Part shown: positions 1 to 9,872 of the stretch, piece by piece
Position numbering within the stretch: position 1 is the first letter of the stretch
Layout of the letters: the number at the start of each line of letters is the position of its first letter
NCBI GenBank assembly: GCA_003247135.1
Contig: QKAW01000037.1
Coordinates: 1-39,487 of the forward strand
DNA from: Spirochaetales bacterium
GTDB taxonomy: Bacteria; Spirochaetota; Spirochaetia; DSM-2461
Direction: 5' to 3'
Length of the DNA: 39,487 nucleotides
The notes under the pieces: model-generated
Told to the model about the DNA's origin: nothing
Seen by the model: the letters and a program-made list of their open reading frames with translations, nothing else
Databases searched by the model: none
Made by a program: the position numbers and the translations under genes

Positions 1-34
1 GTTCGTTCTGAGCCAGGATCAAACTCTCCGTTAT
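1..34 (-). rRNA. rrs: 16S ribosomal RNA, 5' end only
   Basis: The reverse complement of the first bases carries GAGTTTGATCCTGGCTCAG, the universally conserved 5' segment of bacterial 16S rRNA, followed by AACGAAC. Only about 34 bases lie in the window and the gene continues off the left edge. The mature 5' end is placed near position 34 by analogy with E. coli, where eight bases precede GAGTTTG, so it may be off by a few bases. The gene runs leftward, away from the protein genes that start at 408. Confidence 0.95.
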
Positions 35-41
35 TATTTTC

Positions 42-57
42 ACTGACCGAAGTCAGT
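42..57 (-). other. UUCG-tetraloop hairpin in the 16S leader
   Basis: Read on the minus strand this is ACTGAC-TTCG-GTCAGT, a perfect 6-bp stem closed by a UUCG tetraloop just upstream of the 16S 5' end. The flanking bases (GTTATT upstream, AATAAC downstream) can extend the stem with a bulge. It is probably a folding or processing element of the pre-rRNA; that role is inferred. Confidence 0.6.
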
Positions 58-98
58 AATAACTAGTTTAATCATCACTCTGATTTTCAGCTTAGCTG

Positions 99-120
99 CA
101 AAAGTTTATTTAAACTTTTG
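99..120 (-). other. Inverted repeat in the 16S leader
   Basis: A perfect 10-bp inverted repeat (CAAAAGTTTA, 2-base loop, TAAACTTTTG) lies between the P2 promoter and 16S. It has no following U-run in the direction of 16S transcription, so it is more likely a processing or leader structure than a terminator. Confidence 0.45.
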
Positions 121-201
121 TGTATCTCTTCCCTTCTCTAATTAACTATTTAACCGTTATTATGACACTTTTAGACAAACTGTCATTTGCAACGCTTGAT
201 G

Positions 202-230
202 AATATAATCATTCATCTTTTTTTTGTCAA
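202..230 (-). promoter_or_regulatory. rRNA promoter P2 (sigma-70 type)
   Basis: On the minus strand TTGACA (225-230) is followed by a 17-bp spacer and TATATT (202-207). The -35 box matches consensus exactly and the -10 box closely. The sequence upstream of the -35 box (231-258) is very AT-rich, like an UP element. Transcription would start near 195 and read through the leader into 16S. Confidence 0.75.
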
Positions 231-305
231 CAGATTTCTTAAAATTATTTTTTATTCATCTCTGAACTAAAATTACTTATCGGTTTCTCCGTGACAACGA
301 GACGA

Positions 306-334
306 AATATAACAATCTGATCATATTTAGTCAA
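306..334 (-). promoter_or_regulatory. rRNA promoter P1 (sigma-70 type)
   Basis: On the minus strand TTGACT (329-334), a 17-bp spacer and TATATT (306-311) form a second strong promoter 104 bp upstream of P2. It has the same spacer and the same -10 box. AT-rich sequence at about 335-385 could act as an UP element. Tandem P1-P2 promoters are typical of rRNA operons. Together with P2 and the leader this accounts for most of the gene-free stretch 35-407. Confidence 0.72.
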
Positions 335-407
335 CGCATTTATTAAATATAGTTAATCTTTTTTCGAAATGCAAATTTTTTACCGATAATTTTAGTAGGA
401 GTTTAAT

Positions 408-1550
408 ATGGGGTGTGGCTGCAGCTTACGTAAAAGAATCAATAAATCGAATTTAATACTGTCAAATAGAGATGTTTATTTGGATTATTGTGCTACAACC
501 AAACCCGATTTAGAAGTTCTTGCAGCTATTGATAAAGTTAATCGTATATATTGGGGAAATCCATCAGCACAAAATTCCAGAGGCATTACTCTATTTAATG
601 ACATTGAAAAGCGAGTTGCTTTACTTAAATCCAGATTTGATGATCAGAATTCTGATATTTTTTTTGATTCAAGTTCTACATCAATAATAAAAAAAATCAA
701 AAACTACTCAGATTACTCCATAATTTCATCAAACATTGAGCATAATTCTCTTCTTGAGTGTGCAGATGTGCAAGTTCCTGTTGATAATCTGGGCCAAATA
801 AATACTGATATATTAATAAATACTATTAAAACCTGTAAAAAACCTCTTTTGGTTTACTCCCCGGTTAATCACGAAACAGGAAATACACAGAATATAAGTC
901 AACTGTTCGGTATTGCAAATAATTTTAAATGTCCTGTAATTCTCGATCTAGTACAAACAGTATCCAGAATTCCACACAATGATTGGTTTAATTTTTGCGA
1001 CGGTTTTTATTTTAGTGGGCATAAGATTCATGGTGTTCAAGGTGCTGCTCTTCTATATTTAAAGAGACAAATTATAGATTTTAACAGATCTAATTCACCC
1101 ATACCCTTCTCCTTATATGATGGAACCATTAATTCTTCAGGTGTTATAGGTTTGCTTGTTGCCACAGAGCTTCTTTTTGATAACTTCTTTAATGATTACA
1201 ACACTGTCAAAACATTACATAATGATGCTCTAACAATACTAGAAAGCATTAAATGCAATAAAAACTTTGAATCAGCAAATAATTCCTATGGCATAATTAA
1301 CATCTCCTTTGATTTTATAGAAAAAATTGAGGATCTCCTGCTTTATTTAAATAGTGAAGGTATACAAACAGGTAGAATTTCAGCTTGTTCCGGCGATGTA
1401 AACAGAGAGTCTACAGTATTATCTTCTATGAATAGAGGAACAAAAAGATCAAAAACATCAATTAGGCTATCTTTTGGGAAATACTCAAAAAGAGATGATT
1501 TTTACAGGTTTTCATCTGCTATTAACAATTTTGTGTCTTCTTTAAATTAA
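408..1550 (+). CDS. Cysteine desulfurase-like PLP enzyme (aminotransferase class V, NifS/IscS family)
   Basis: A fold-type I PLP enzyme of the NifS/IscS family, 380 residues and full length, which would take sulfur from cysteine to give alanine and an enzyme persulfide. The N-terminal YLDYCATT corresponds to YLDNAATT. The PLP lysine lies in SGHK (S203, H205, K206), and C327 in SACSG sits where the persulfide cysteine is expected. The histidine of EHNSLLE, the asparagine of VNHETG and the D/Q pair of LDLVQ are also present. The region that normally reads TSGATESNN is replaced by DSSSTSII, so this is a divergent paralog. It also starts with an unusual MGCGCS. The start is supported by TAGGAG upstream. 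The C11 gene follows after 21 bases, so the two may share a transcript. No iscU, iscA or tRNA-thiolation gene is adjacent, so the sulfur acceptor is unknown. Confidence 0.82.
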   Translation: MGCGCSLRKRINKSNLILSNRDVYLDYCATTKPDLEVLAAIDKVNRIYWGNPSAQNSRGITLFNDIEKRVALLKSRFDDQNSDIFFDSSSTSIIKKIKNYSDYSIISSNIEHNSLLECADVQVPVDNLGQINTDILINTIKTCKKPLLVYSPVNHETGNTQNISQLFGIANNFKCPVILDLVQTVSRIPHNDWFNFCDGFYFSGHKIHGVQGAALLYLKRQIIDFNRSNSPIPFSLYDGTINSSGVIGLLVATELLFDNFFNDYNTVKTLHNDALTILESIKCNKNFESANNSYGIINISFDFIEKIEDLLLYLNSEGIQTGRISACSGDVNRESTVLSSMNRGTKRSKTSIRLSFGKYSKRDDFYRFSSAINNFVSSLN

Positions 1551-1571
1551 AAGTTAGTAATATAATTAATT

Positions 1572-2639
1572 ATGAAGAAAATAGTAATTATATTTTTTAT
1601 ATCTCTAATTTTATCTTGCGATATGAATTTAACATATAATTTAGCAGACTGGACTATAATGTTCTATTTGGCTGATGATCATACTCAGACACTAAACCTT
1701 AATAACGATTTTTTAGAGTTAGTAAAAAAAGAGGTTAATACAAGTAATATAAGAATATCTATACTGTATGATGGACCAAAAAATGGAGATAGTAGTCTAA
1801 AGCTTCTTGATTCACCATTTATTAATAACTATAGAGTTATACCATTAGCAAATACAGATCTTGAAACAGTTAATAATAATAATGAACTTGATATGTCCAA
1901 TGAAAATACATTAACAAACTATATAAAATTAGTAAAATCCAGGGCTCCTGCAAAAAATTATGCCCTATTCTTTGGAAGTCATGGGACAGGGTATGTGTCA
2001 AATTTTCCTGGAGGTTTAGCTGTAGAGGATGATATTGATACAGACTCAGGAGTCTTGACAACAATAGAAATTGCTAAGGCTGTTAATTTGAATAACGGAA
2101 TTGACCTTATTACTTTTGATGCATGTTACCTGGGGAATATTGAGACAGTTTATGAATTCAAGGGTATTGCTGATTACATAATTGCTTCTCCGGAAGTTAT
2201 TCCTGGTCCTGGGAATGATTATGAAGGGTTTATAAAGTCTGCTTATTCAATTAATGATTTAACTCCATTATTGCTAGGAACATCAACTTTAGAAGTTTAC
2301 TTTAAAGCGTATCAATTGCCAACAAACTCTCTGCAACAACTTTATGATGTAAATAAAATTGCCCAGATTGTAGAGAGTGATTATTTTAAAAATGAACTGC
2401 TTTATTTTAAATATAATAAAAACAGTAGTACAACAACCTTCAATTCAGATGATTACTCAGATATATACGATATTTCCAATCTTGATTCAAATTTAGATAC
2501 AGCAATTATTAAACCGATAAACGGTATATATAAATGGATTTCAATATATTTACCGGATAGAAAATATTATAATCCATTATATGAGAAGACAAAATTTGCT
2601 CAACTCTATCCGGAATGGGTTAATATTATAACAAATTAA
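1572..2639 (+). CDS. Clostripain-family (peptidase C11) lipoprotein
   Basis: A 355-residue predicted secreted cysteine protease. The N-terminus is a short hydrophobic signal ending in LILSC, a lipobox, so it is probably a lipoprotein. WTIMFYLADD matches the family's usual WTIMVYLAADN opening. The expected catalytic pair is visible: H137 in GSHGTGY and C185 in FDACYLGNIE, followed by the conserved SPEVIPGPG stretch. Family C11 enzymes (clostripain, gingipain-related) usually cleave after basic residues; the specificity here is not readable. No Shine-Dalgarno sequence is obvious before the ATG, and the short gap to the upstream gene suggests co-transcription. The stop codon overlaps the stop of the convergent ispH gene. 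Confidence 0.82.
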   Translation: MKKIVIIFFISLILSCDMNLTYNLADWTIMFYLADDHTQTLNLNNDFLELVKKEVNTSNIRISILYDGPKNGDSSLKLLDSPFINNYRVIPLANTDLETVNNNNELDMSNENTLTNYIKLVKSRAPAKNYALFFGSHGTGYVSNFPGGLAVEDDIDTDSGVLTTIEIAKAVNLNNGIDLITFDACYLGNIETVYEFKGIADYIIASPEVIPGPGNDYEGFIKSAYSINDLTPLLLGTSTLEVYFKAYQLPTNSLQQLYDVNKIAQIVESDYFKNELLYFKYNKNSSTTTFNSDDYSDIYDISNLDSNLDTAIIKPINGIYKWISIYLPDRKYYNPLYEKTKFAQLYPEWVNIITN

Positions 2640-3466
2640 AGAGACTCCAGTTTTCTTACAACTTCATTAATAACATTATCCGGTGTAGATGCTCCTGCAG
2701 TTACACCCACTGTTTGATATTTTTTTATCTGCTCTGGTAACCCCATAGAGTCTTCCACTAACCAAACAGGAACAATTTCCTCTACTGCATGCATTAATCT
2801 TTTTGTATTGGATGATGTTAATCCCCCAACAACAATTACAGCATCAACTTTTTTAGCCAGATCAATTACAGCTTCCTGACGTTCATTAGTTGCTCCGCAT
2901 ATTGTACAAATAGTTTTAAGAGTTGGGCACTTTTTTAATAACACTTTTTCTATTTCAAAAAATTCTGGCTTGCTGAAGGTCGTCTGACATAGTAAAAGGG
3001 TTTTCTGAGGATATATAAAGTTATTTAAATCCTGTGGATTTGCAACAACACAGCATTTCGAAGGAGCTTGACCAACTAAACCAATAACTTCAGCATGCCC
3101 TTTATCCCCAGCAATAACTATAAAATAGCCTTCTTCAGCATACTTTTTTATCATAATTTGGGATTTTTTTACAATTGGGCAGGTTCCATCTACAATAATA
3201 CCACCCTTTTGGGTAATATCCTTCTCAATTAAAGGTGTAATTCCATGAGCTCTGACTACAACTTTTTTTCCTTCAAGTTTTGAAGTATCGTTAAGAAGTT
3301 TTACTCCTTTGGATTTTAAATCATTAATCACGTTATTATTATGAATAATGGGACCTTCCATTAGAATATTTTCTCCGGAATCCTTATCTAATTCTGAATA
3401 TATTAAATTTACAGCTTTTCTAACTCCACCACAAAAGCCGTAGGTTTCTGATAGTATAACTTTCAT
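2636..3466 (-). CDS. ispH: 4-hydroxy-3-methylbut-2-enyl diphosphate reductase
   Basis: Last enzyme of the MEP isoprenoid pathway. It reduces HMBPP to isopentenyl and dimethylallyl diphosphate with an iron-sulfur cluster. All three cluster cysteines are visible: C12 in GFCGGV, C96 in DGTCPIV and C190 in TICGATN. Other family motifs are EGPIIHN, RAHG, GHAEV, the TNERQ loop and VGVTAGASTP near the end. At 276 residues it is at the short end of the family but complete. The start codon overlaps the stop of the upstream polysaccharide deacetylase gene by 4 bases (ATGA type), implying translational coupling. The end overlaps the convergent C11 gene. Confidence 0.96.
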   Translation of the reverse strand: MKVILSETYGFCGGVRKAVNLIYSELDKDSGENILMEGPIIHNNNVINDLKSKGVKLLNDTSKLEGKKVVVRAHGITPLIEKDITQKGGIIVDGTCPIVKKSQIMIKKYAEEGYFIVIAGDKGHAEVIGLVGQAPSKCCVVANPQDLNNFIYPQKTLLLCQTTFSKPEFFEIEKVLLKKCPTLKTICTICGATNERQEAVIDLAKKVDAVIVVGGLTSSNTKRLMHAVEEIVPVWLVEDSMGLPEQIKKYQTVGVTAGASTPDNVINEVVRKLESL

Positions 3467-4521
3467 GAATGCCCAACCACTAAAATATCTTTATCATTTA
3501 TGTCAATACTGTTTAATTCATCACGACTTCCTACTGCAATAACCCTCTCACTGGTAATTAACTTAACCTTTTTTAAAAAATTGTAAACACTCTCTATATT
3601 TTTATTATCAACACCTAATCTTGAGATATCAAATTTATTGACACTTTTACTAACTACACTCTTTGTAAATAATCCATCAAAATCAAATGCACCGATTATA
3701 CTGTAGTTTTTGTAATTATAATTTCTAATCATATTTTCCATTTCAGGTTTTAAAGTTCCGCAACCATAGGGATATGCAAGTGTATTTATTAAAGAGATTT
3801 TATCTCCTACATATGACTCTAGAATTCTGTAGAACTCATCCAATTCCCACTTAAAACTATCGGGAGTACTGTTTACAGTTATAGGGTGTGTTACTGTATG
3901 TATCCCAATATAAAAATTATCTATAAGATAATTAAGCTTGTAACCTACAATAGGTATATCCCTATAATTTTCTCCAAAACTTGTGGTTCCTCCAGTTTGC
4001 CGAAATGGAACACCATTAAATGAAGTATAAAATGTAAAGTTTATTTTACCCTGAACTTTTGGTAAATATTTTTCAAGAAGATAAACCATAGACTCTTCTT
4101 CTAATTTAGGAGTGGTTACAGTTAGATCAACATTTCCAGTAAAACTATTTGAATCCCTGGTTTTTAAAATAAAATTACCCTCTGAAGCGTCATCAGAACC
4201 TAAAACTATTGGCTTTTTTCCACTTGGAACCATGGAAAAATCATTATTTAAGTAATCTTTATCTGAAATTGGGAAAAAATTATTCTCATTTAAAAATATT
4301 AAAAACTGTTCAAATTTAGTAGAAGTAATTTCATATCTCTCTTGATCCCCTATTTTATGAAAGCAGAGTACAGGAATTTTAAAATCCTCAACTTTTGTAT
4401 AAAAAATTATGTTTCCACTACTCTTTTTTTTCCATAAATCACTGTTTTGAAGATCAGATATGTTAACATCAGCATAAACTAAAAAACCAGTAAACATAAA
4501 AATAAAGTAAAGAAATTTCAA
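3463..4521 (-). CDS. Secreted polysaccharide deacetylase (NodB-like, CE4)
   Basis: Predicted exported carbohydrate esterase, about 352 residues. PVLCFHKIG matches the pre-domain motif of PDA proteins. The metal and base aspartates are in GSDD (D110, D111), the metal histidines in HTVTH (H208, H212), and AYPYG matches the FAYPYG motif. About 95 residues separate the DD and HxxxH motifs, which is long for the family. I prefer the TTG start at 4521: GGAG lies six bases upstream and the protein then begins with a clean signal peptide ending at VYA. An in-frame TTG at 4533 would fall inside the U-run of the secF terminator. Substrate candidates are peptidoglycan or a surface glycan. It is coupled to ispH by a 4-base overlap, although no functional link between the two is evident. 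Confidence 0.82.
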   Translation of the reverse strand: MKFLYFIFMFTGFLVYADVNISDLQNSDLWKKKSSGNIIFYTKVEDFKIPVLCFHKIGDQERYEITSTKFEQFLIFLNENNFFPISDKDYLNNDFSMVPSGKKPIVLGSDDASEGNFILKTRDSNSFTGNVDLTVTTPKLEEESMVYLLEKYLPKVQGKINFTFYTSFNGVPFRQTGGTTSFGENYRDIPIVGYKLNYLIDNFYIGIHTVTHPITVNSTPDSFKWELDEFYRILESYVGDKISLINTLAYPYGCGTLKPEMENMIRNYNYKNYSIIGAFDFDGLFTKSVVSKSVNKFDISRLGVDNKNIESVYNFLKKVKLITSERVIAVGSRDELNSIDINDKDILVVGHS

Positions 4522-4531
4522 TTTTAACTCC

Positions 4532-4562
4532 AAAAAAAAATCGACCCCTAAGGATCGATTTT
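4532..4562 (-). terminator. Rho-independent terminator after secF
   Basis: On the minus strand an 8-bp stem (AAAATCGA / TCGATTTT, with inner CC-GG pairs) is followed by an unbroken run of T. It lies 37 bases past the secF stop and ends the yajC-secD-secF transcript just before the deacetylase gene. Confidence 0.8.
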
Positions 4563-4599
4563 ATTATAACATTTGTAAAACTAATTACAACATGAATAT

Positions 4600-5517
4600 T
4601 TATGCTTTTTTATATTTAGCATCTCTTTTTGATACCACTTTATTAACCCATGTAACAACAACACTACTTGCTACAAAAATTGAAGAGTATGTACCAACAA
4701 TAATTCCAACGATTAAACTAAGTGCAAAATCCTTTATCTGACCGTCTGCCAATATAAAAATAGATGTTACTGCAATTAAAGTAGTTAACGAAGTTATAAT
4801 TGTTCTACTTAAAGATTCATTTAAACTAACATTTACCTTTTCCTCAAATGGTTTGCTTAATGCTTTATCATTCTCTCTAACTCGGTCAAAAATAACAATT
4901 GTATCATTTAAAGAGTAACCTATTATTGTTAGAACAGCTGCTATAGTTCCAGTACTAACTTCCAAACCTGTAACACCAATAAAAGCCAACAGGAATAAAA
5001 CATCGTGGAAAATTGCCACAATTGCAGAAATTGCATAATTTAAATGAAATCGGATCCATACATATGCAAGAATTAATAATAATGCAAATAAAGTAAGGAT
5101 TATTACCTCTTTAGTTAAGTTAGAAGAAAAAGATCCGCCAACAAACTCTGTACTCTGAACTTTAACGTTAGAAGATCCAAATTCAGCATCCAGTCCTGCC
5201 TTTATATCTGCTGCCATTGATGCTTGAAAATTATCTTCTCCGCTATCCTGAACTTTAACAACATAGCTGTTATCATCTTTTGAACCAATTTGCTGAACCT
5301 GAACTCCTTTTATACTTGAAAGGGAGTTTAAAACCTCAGCTCTTGTAACTATTTCACTTCCAGAAATCTGTATTTGCTGGTTTAAACCTGCTTTAAAATC
5401 AATTCCAAGGTTAAACCCTTGTCTTACAGTAAGAGTAAATATGAATCCTGCAATAATAATTATAGAAGAGATAATACCGAAATATTTATATTTAGTAAAA
5501 TTAAAATTTCTAGCCAT
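4600..5517 (-). CDS. secF: Protein translocase subunit SecF
   Basis: Inner-membrane partner of SecD that uses proton flow to help SecYEG complete export. The protein (305 residues) has an N-terminal membrane segment, then NLGIDFKAG, the SecF version of the D1 motif, a periplasmic loop, and a C-terminal bundle of about five membrane helices that includes IGYSLNDTIVIFDRVREN, the hallmark SecF D5 signature. I place the start at 5517: its ATG overlaps the secD stop (TAATG) and has GGGGG about seven bases upstream. An in-frame ATG at 5532 would overlap secD by 16 bases. It is the last gene of the secretion block and is followed by a strong terminator. Confidence 0.96.
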   Translation of the reverse strand: MARNFNFTKYKYFGIISSIIIIAGFIFTLTVRQGFNLGIDFKAGLNQQIQISGSEIVTRAEVLNSLSSIKGVQVQQIGSKDDNSYVVKVQDSGEDNFQASMAADIKAGLDAEFGSSNVKVQSTEFVGGSFSSNLTKEVIILTLFALLLILAYVWIRFHLNYAISAIVAIFHDVLFLLAFIGVTGLEVSTGTIAAVLTIIGYSLNDTIVIFDRVRENDKALSKPFEEKVNVSLNESLSRTIITSLTTLIAVTSIFILADGQIKDFALSLIVGIIVGTYSSIFVASSVVVTWVNKVVSKRDAKYKKA

Positions 5518-7274
5518 TATTTTTTCCCCCAACCGATACTTAAAGTTTTCTTACCTAAAGCATGTGTTCCAACATCGAATAGGAATCTGGAAACAAATAA
5601 TGCTGTAAACAGTGAACTAACAATACCAATAGCAAGAGTTACTGCAAACCCTTTAATAGGACCTTTTCCAACCTGTGATAAGAATAATGCAGCAATTAAT
5701 GTAGTAATATTTGCATCCATAATTGTCCAGAATGCCCTTTGGAAACCAGTTTTAATTGATTGTGCTCTGGACTTCCCTAATGCGAGCTCTTCCTTAATTC
5801 TTTCAAATATAATTACATTGGCATCTACTGCCATACCAACGTTTAATATTAATCCGGCTATACTTGTCATAGTTAAAGTCATGTTAAATGTTGCAAGAAT
5901 TGCTATAACAAAAAACAGATTCAGTAACAGAGCAATATTGGCTATTAAACCAGCACCTTTATAATAAATAAACATGAACACCATAACTGCAAGGAAACCA
6001 TAAAGAATTGAGTACAATCCTTTAATTATAGTATCCTGACCTAATTGAGCTCCAACCTGCTGCATATTTACAACTTCCAGTTCTACAGGGAGTGCTGCAG
6101 TTCTAAGAATTAATGCCAGATTATTTGCTTCTTCAAGATTAAATCCTGTTACAGACACCTGACTTCTTATTGGTTCATTTATTGTTGCAACAGATTTAAC
6201 TTTATCATCCATTACTACAGCCATTGGTTCCTGAACATGGTTTGAAGTAAAGTCAAAGAAAATATCACCACCATCTTTACCTTCAAAGCTACCTAACTCA
6301 AAGTTAACTTTTGTACCACCAGTCATGCTGTCTCTGTAAACACCAGCTGATTTAATATAGTTTCCTGAAAGTCCCGGTTCTTTTTCCAATACTACATAGT
6401 CCTGAAATTGATCAATGCCATATCTGTCCTCTGCATATCTACCAAGAACAATATATTCATCTGTTACAATATCAGGAGCATCTATATGACCATTTTTAGC
6501 TCTGAATGCGTTTAACTCTGCAGTTTTAGCACTGTTTACTATATGAAAATTTAAACGCCCTTTACCTTTAATAAATTTATCAACTGCTGCAGGATCGTAA
6601 TCACCAGGTATCTCAATCAGAATCTGATCAACACCCTGTTTTCTGATATTTGGCTCAGTTAAACCAAATTCATCAATTCTATTGTTAAGTATTTCAAGTG
6701 ATCTGTTAACAGCATCAGCAATTTCTGCCTCTGTCAGCTCATCAACAGTTTTAAACTCACCATCTTCTTTTTCTATCTTGATAGAGGATTTATCAACCTG
6801 AATAACAACACTCATACCACCAGCAAGGTCTAAACCAGCTTTTAGTATTTCATTCTTTAACCCTTTATTTTCAAAAACTATATTACTGTAATATGTCTCA
6901 AAAGCTGATCTTAAATTAACTAAACTGTTTACAGGATCGGAACTGTCTTTAAAGGAGTTTAAAACCAAACTTAATGTCCATTTTTCCGGAGCTTTTAAAT
7001 CTGCCTCTTTATACTTCTCTTTAGCTATATCAACCAAGAAGGAGTACTCTGACGGAACATCTCCATCAGGATTCGATTTAACCAACTCAATAACAGCATT
7101 TGCTCCCTCAGTTGCCTTAATTTGTGACTTCTCTCTAATTCCTTCTTTTGATTCATTAGCAAAAGCTCTTTCATCATCAGAAAGAGCTTTATACCATGTA
7201 TATGTAGGTTTTAATGTAAATAAACCCAGCACAATAAAAGCAAGAATCAGGAGTAACTTGAATCTTTTATTCAT
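5517..7274 (-). CDS. secD: Protein translocase subunit SecD
   Basis: Inner-membrane SecDF subunit, 585 residues. It shows an N-terminal membrane helix, the KAGLDLAGGMSVVIQVD motif at the start of the periplasmic domain, a P1 region containing RIDEFGLTEPNI, and a C-terminal six-helix domain with the GMAVDANVIIFERIKEEL signature. The first periplasmic part (residues about 30-130) is lysine- and glutamate-rich and longer than in E. coli-type SecD. A GGAG Shine-Dalgarno sequence lies before the ATG. It sits 25 bases after yajC and overlaps the secF start by one base. Confidence 0.97.
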   Translation of the reverse strand: MNKRFKLLLILAFIVLGLFTLKPTYTWYKALSDDERAFANESKEGIREKSQIKATEGANAVIELVKSNPDGDVPSEYSFLVDIAKEKYKEADLKAPEKWTLSLVLNSFKDSSDPVNSLVNLRSAFETYYSNIVFENKGLKNEILKAGLDLAGGMSVVIQVDKSSIKIEKEDGEFKTVDELTEAEIADAVNRSLEILNNRIDEFGLTEPNIRKQGVDQILIEIPGDYDPAAVDKFIKGKGRLNFHIVNSAKTAELNAFRAKNGHIDAPDIVTDEYIVLGRYAEDRYGIDQFQDYVVLEKEPGLSGNYIKSAGVYRDSMTGGTKVNFELGSFEGKDGGDIFFDFTSNHVQEPMAVVMDDKVKSVATINEPIRSQVSVTGFNLEEANNLALILRTAALPVELEVVNMQQVGAQLGQDTIIKGLYSILYGFLAVMVFMFIYYKGAGLIANIALLLNLFFVIAILATFNMTLTMTSIAGLILNVGMAVDANVIIFERIKEELALGKSRAQSIKTGFQRAFWTIMDANITTLIAALFLSQVGKGPIKGFAVTLAIGIVSSLFTALFVSRFLFDVGTHALGKKTLSIGWGKK

Positions 7275-7299
7275 CTATTTCTCCAGAATTTTTATATAA

Positions 7300-7716
7300 T
7301 TATTTTTCTTCTTTATTTTCTTCTATACTTTCGTCTTTAGTCTCTTTTTTCTCTTTTGAAGCTTTCTCTTCTTTTTTTGAATTAGCTTCAGAAGCAGGAT
7401 TCAAGACGCTGCTAATAGCTGATTTTACAAAATCAATTTTTGTATTATTGTCTACCCTAACTGATACGACATCATCCTTAACACTATCCACAGTACCTCG
7501 GATTCCACCAATTGTTGTTACTTTATCACCCTTTTTAACGGCTTCCAACATTTTCTTTGTCTCTTTCTGTTTCTTGCTTTGTGGTCTCATAACCAGAAAA
7601 TAGAAAACAAGAACCATTAATAATAATGGTGCAAAAGCCATAATACCACCGGACTGAGATTGACCTGCACTCTCAGGCTGTAGAAGTAATAAAGGTAATT
7701 GATTTAAAATATTCAT
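7300..7716 (-). CDS. yajC: Preprotein translocase subunit YajC
   Basis: Single-pass membrane protein associated with SecDF. It has a membrane helix at about residues 25-44 followed by VMRPQSKKQKE, the classic YajC motif, then KKGDKVTTIGGIRGTV, which is the family's conserved beta domain. The last 30 or so residues are a highly charged lysine/glutamate tail that most YajC proteins lack (138 residues here against about 85-110). The yajC-secD-secF order is the common operon arrangement. Confidence 0.95.
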   Translation of the reverse strand: MNILNQLPLLLLQPESAGQSQSGGIMAFAPLLLMVLVFYFLVMRPQSKKQKETKKMLEAVKKGDKVTTIGGIRGTVDSVKDDVVSVRVDNNTKIDFVKSAISSVLNPASEANSKKEEKASKEKKETKDESIEENKEEK

Positions 7717-7744
7717 TGTTCTTTCCTTTTGATTGTATTAGATA

Positions 7745-8038
7745 TTAAAGACGTTTAACTTTTGATATTTCTTCAGGAACAGCATAAACACCAAAGAGTC
7801 TTTTTATCTGCATTTCACTATGATAACTAGAGCCACTTATTTCATTGTATTTATTTATTAGGTACTGTATTCCGTCACTATCATTATTAAATAAAGCTTT
7901 GCTTAATGCTGGTTTATATAAACCTTTATCAACTAACTCTTTAACTGAAAGATTTCGACCTGCTTGTTCTGTTTCCTTGTTTACAATAGCTTCTGAACCA
8001 TTGTAACCAACTGTAAACACAAAATCATCTTGTTTCAT
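7745..8038 (-). CDS. Small conserved-looking protein of unknown function upstream of yajC
   Basis: A soluble 97-residue protein with no membrane segment or signal peptide. I do not recognise a family. It has a mostly helical pattern, with SVKELVDKGLYKPALSKALF and IQYLINKYNEI resembling two short helical hairpins, and a basic C-terminus (VKRL). Coding support comes from an ATG with GAGG about eight bases upstream, codon use like its neighbours and a 28-base gap to yajC in the same direction. A weak promoter (TTGCTG, 17 bp, TATAGA; 8048-8076) precedes it, which would make it the first gene of the yajC-secDF operon. Confidence 0.7.
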   Translation of the reverse strand: MKQDDFVFTVGYNGSEAIVNKETEQAGRNLSVKELVDKGLYKPALSKALFNNDSDGIQYLINKYNEISGSSYHSEMQIKRLFGVYAVPEEISKVKRL

Positions 8039-8066
8039 TCTTTAACCTCTATAATGTAAAGAGAGT

Positions 8067-8120
8067 TTAACAGCAAAAAAGTAAAAAGTATAGAAAAAAC
8101 TCAATATTTTTTGCTGTTAA
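8067..8120 (-). terminator. Terminator after groEL
   Basis: A perfect 14-bp inverted repeat (TTAACAGCAAAAAA and its complement, with a 26-base AT-rich loop) lies 24 bases past the groEL stop. The loop and second arm are U-rich when read on the minus strand. It separates groEL from the next gene. A second small stem, GTAGGC-AGT-GCCTGC, overlaps the groEL stop codon. Confidence 0.6.
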
Positions 8121-8143
8121 TTTAAAGTGGGTGCAGGCACTGC

Positions 8144-9826
<1,683 letters not shown>

Positions 9827-9843
9827 TTAATATAAAATACTAA

Positions 9844-9870
9844 TTGATCTTCCAAAGATCAAGTTTTTTT
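9844..9870. terminator. Hairpin between the biotin ligase gene and groEL
   Basis: A perfect 8-bp stem, TTGATCTT-CCA-AAGATCAA, is followed on the plus strand by seven T. It reads as a terminator on the plus strand, although no plus-strand gene lies immediately upstream. On the minus strand it sits just after the ligase stop with only a weak U-rich tail, so it may partly end that transcript or shape the groEL leader. Direction is uncertain. Confidence 0.45.
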
Positions 9871-9872
9871 AG

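Noticed and set aside
99..120. Leader inverted repeat as a terminator of a plus-strand transcript
   Set aside because: No plus-strand gene precedes it and neither side has a proper U-run. A pre-rRNA structure is more likely.
5419..5964. Plus-strand frame of 181 codons over secF/secD
   Set aside because: It lies opposite two well-conserved genes and resembles no protein.
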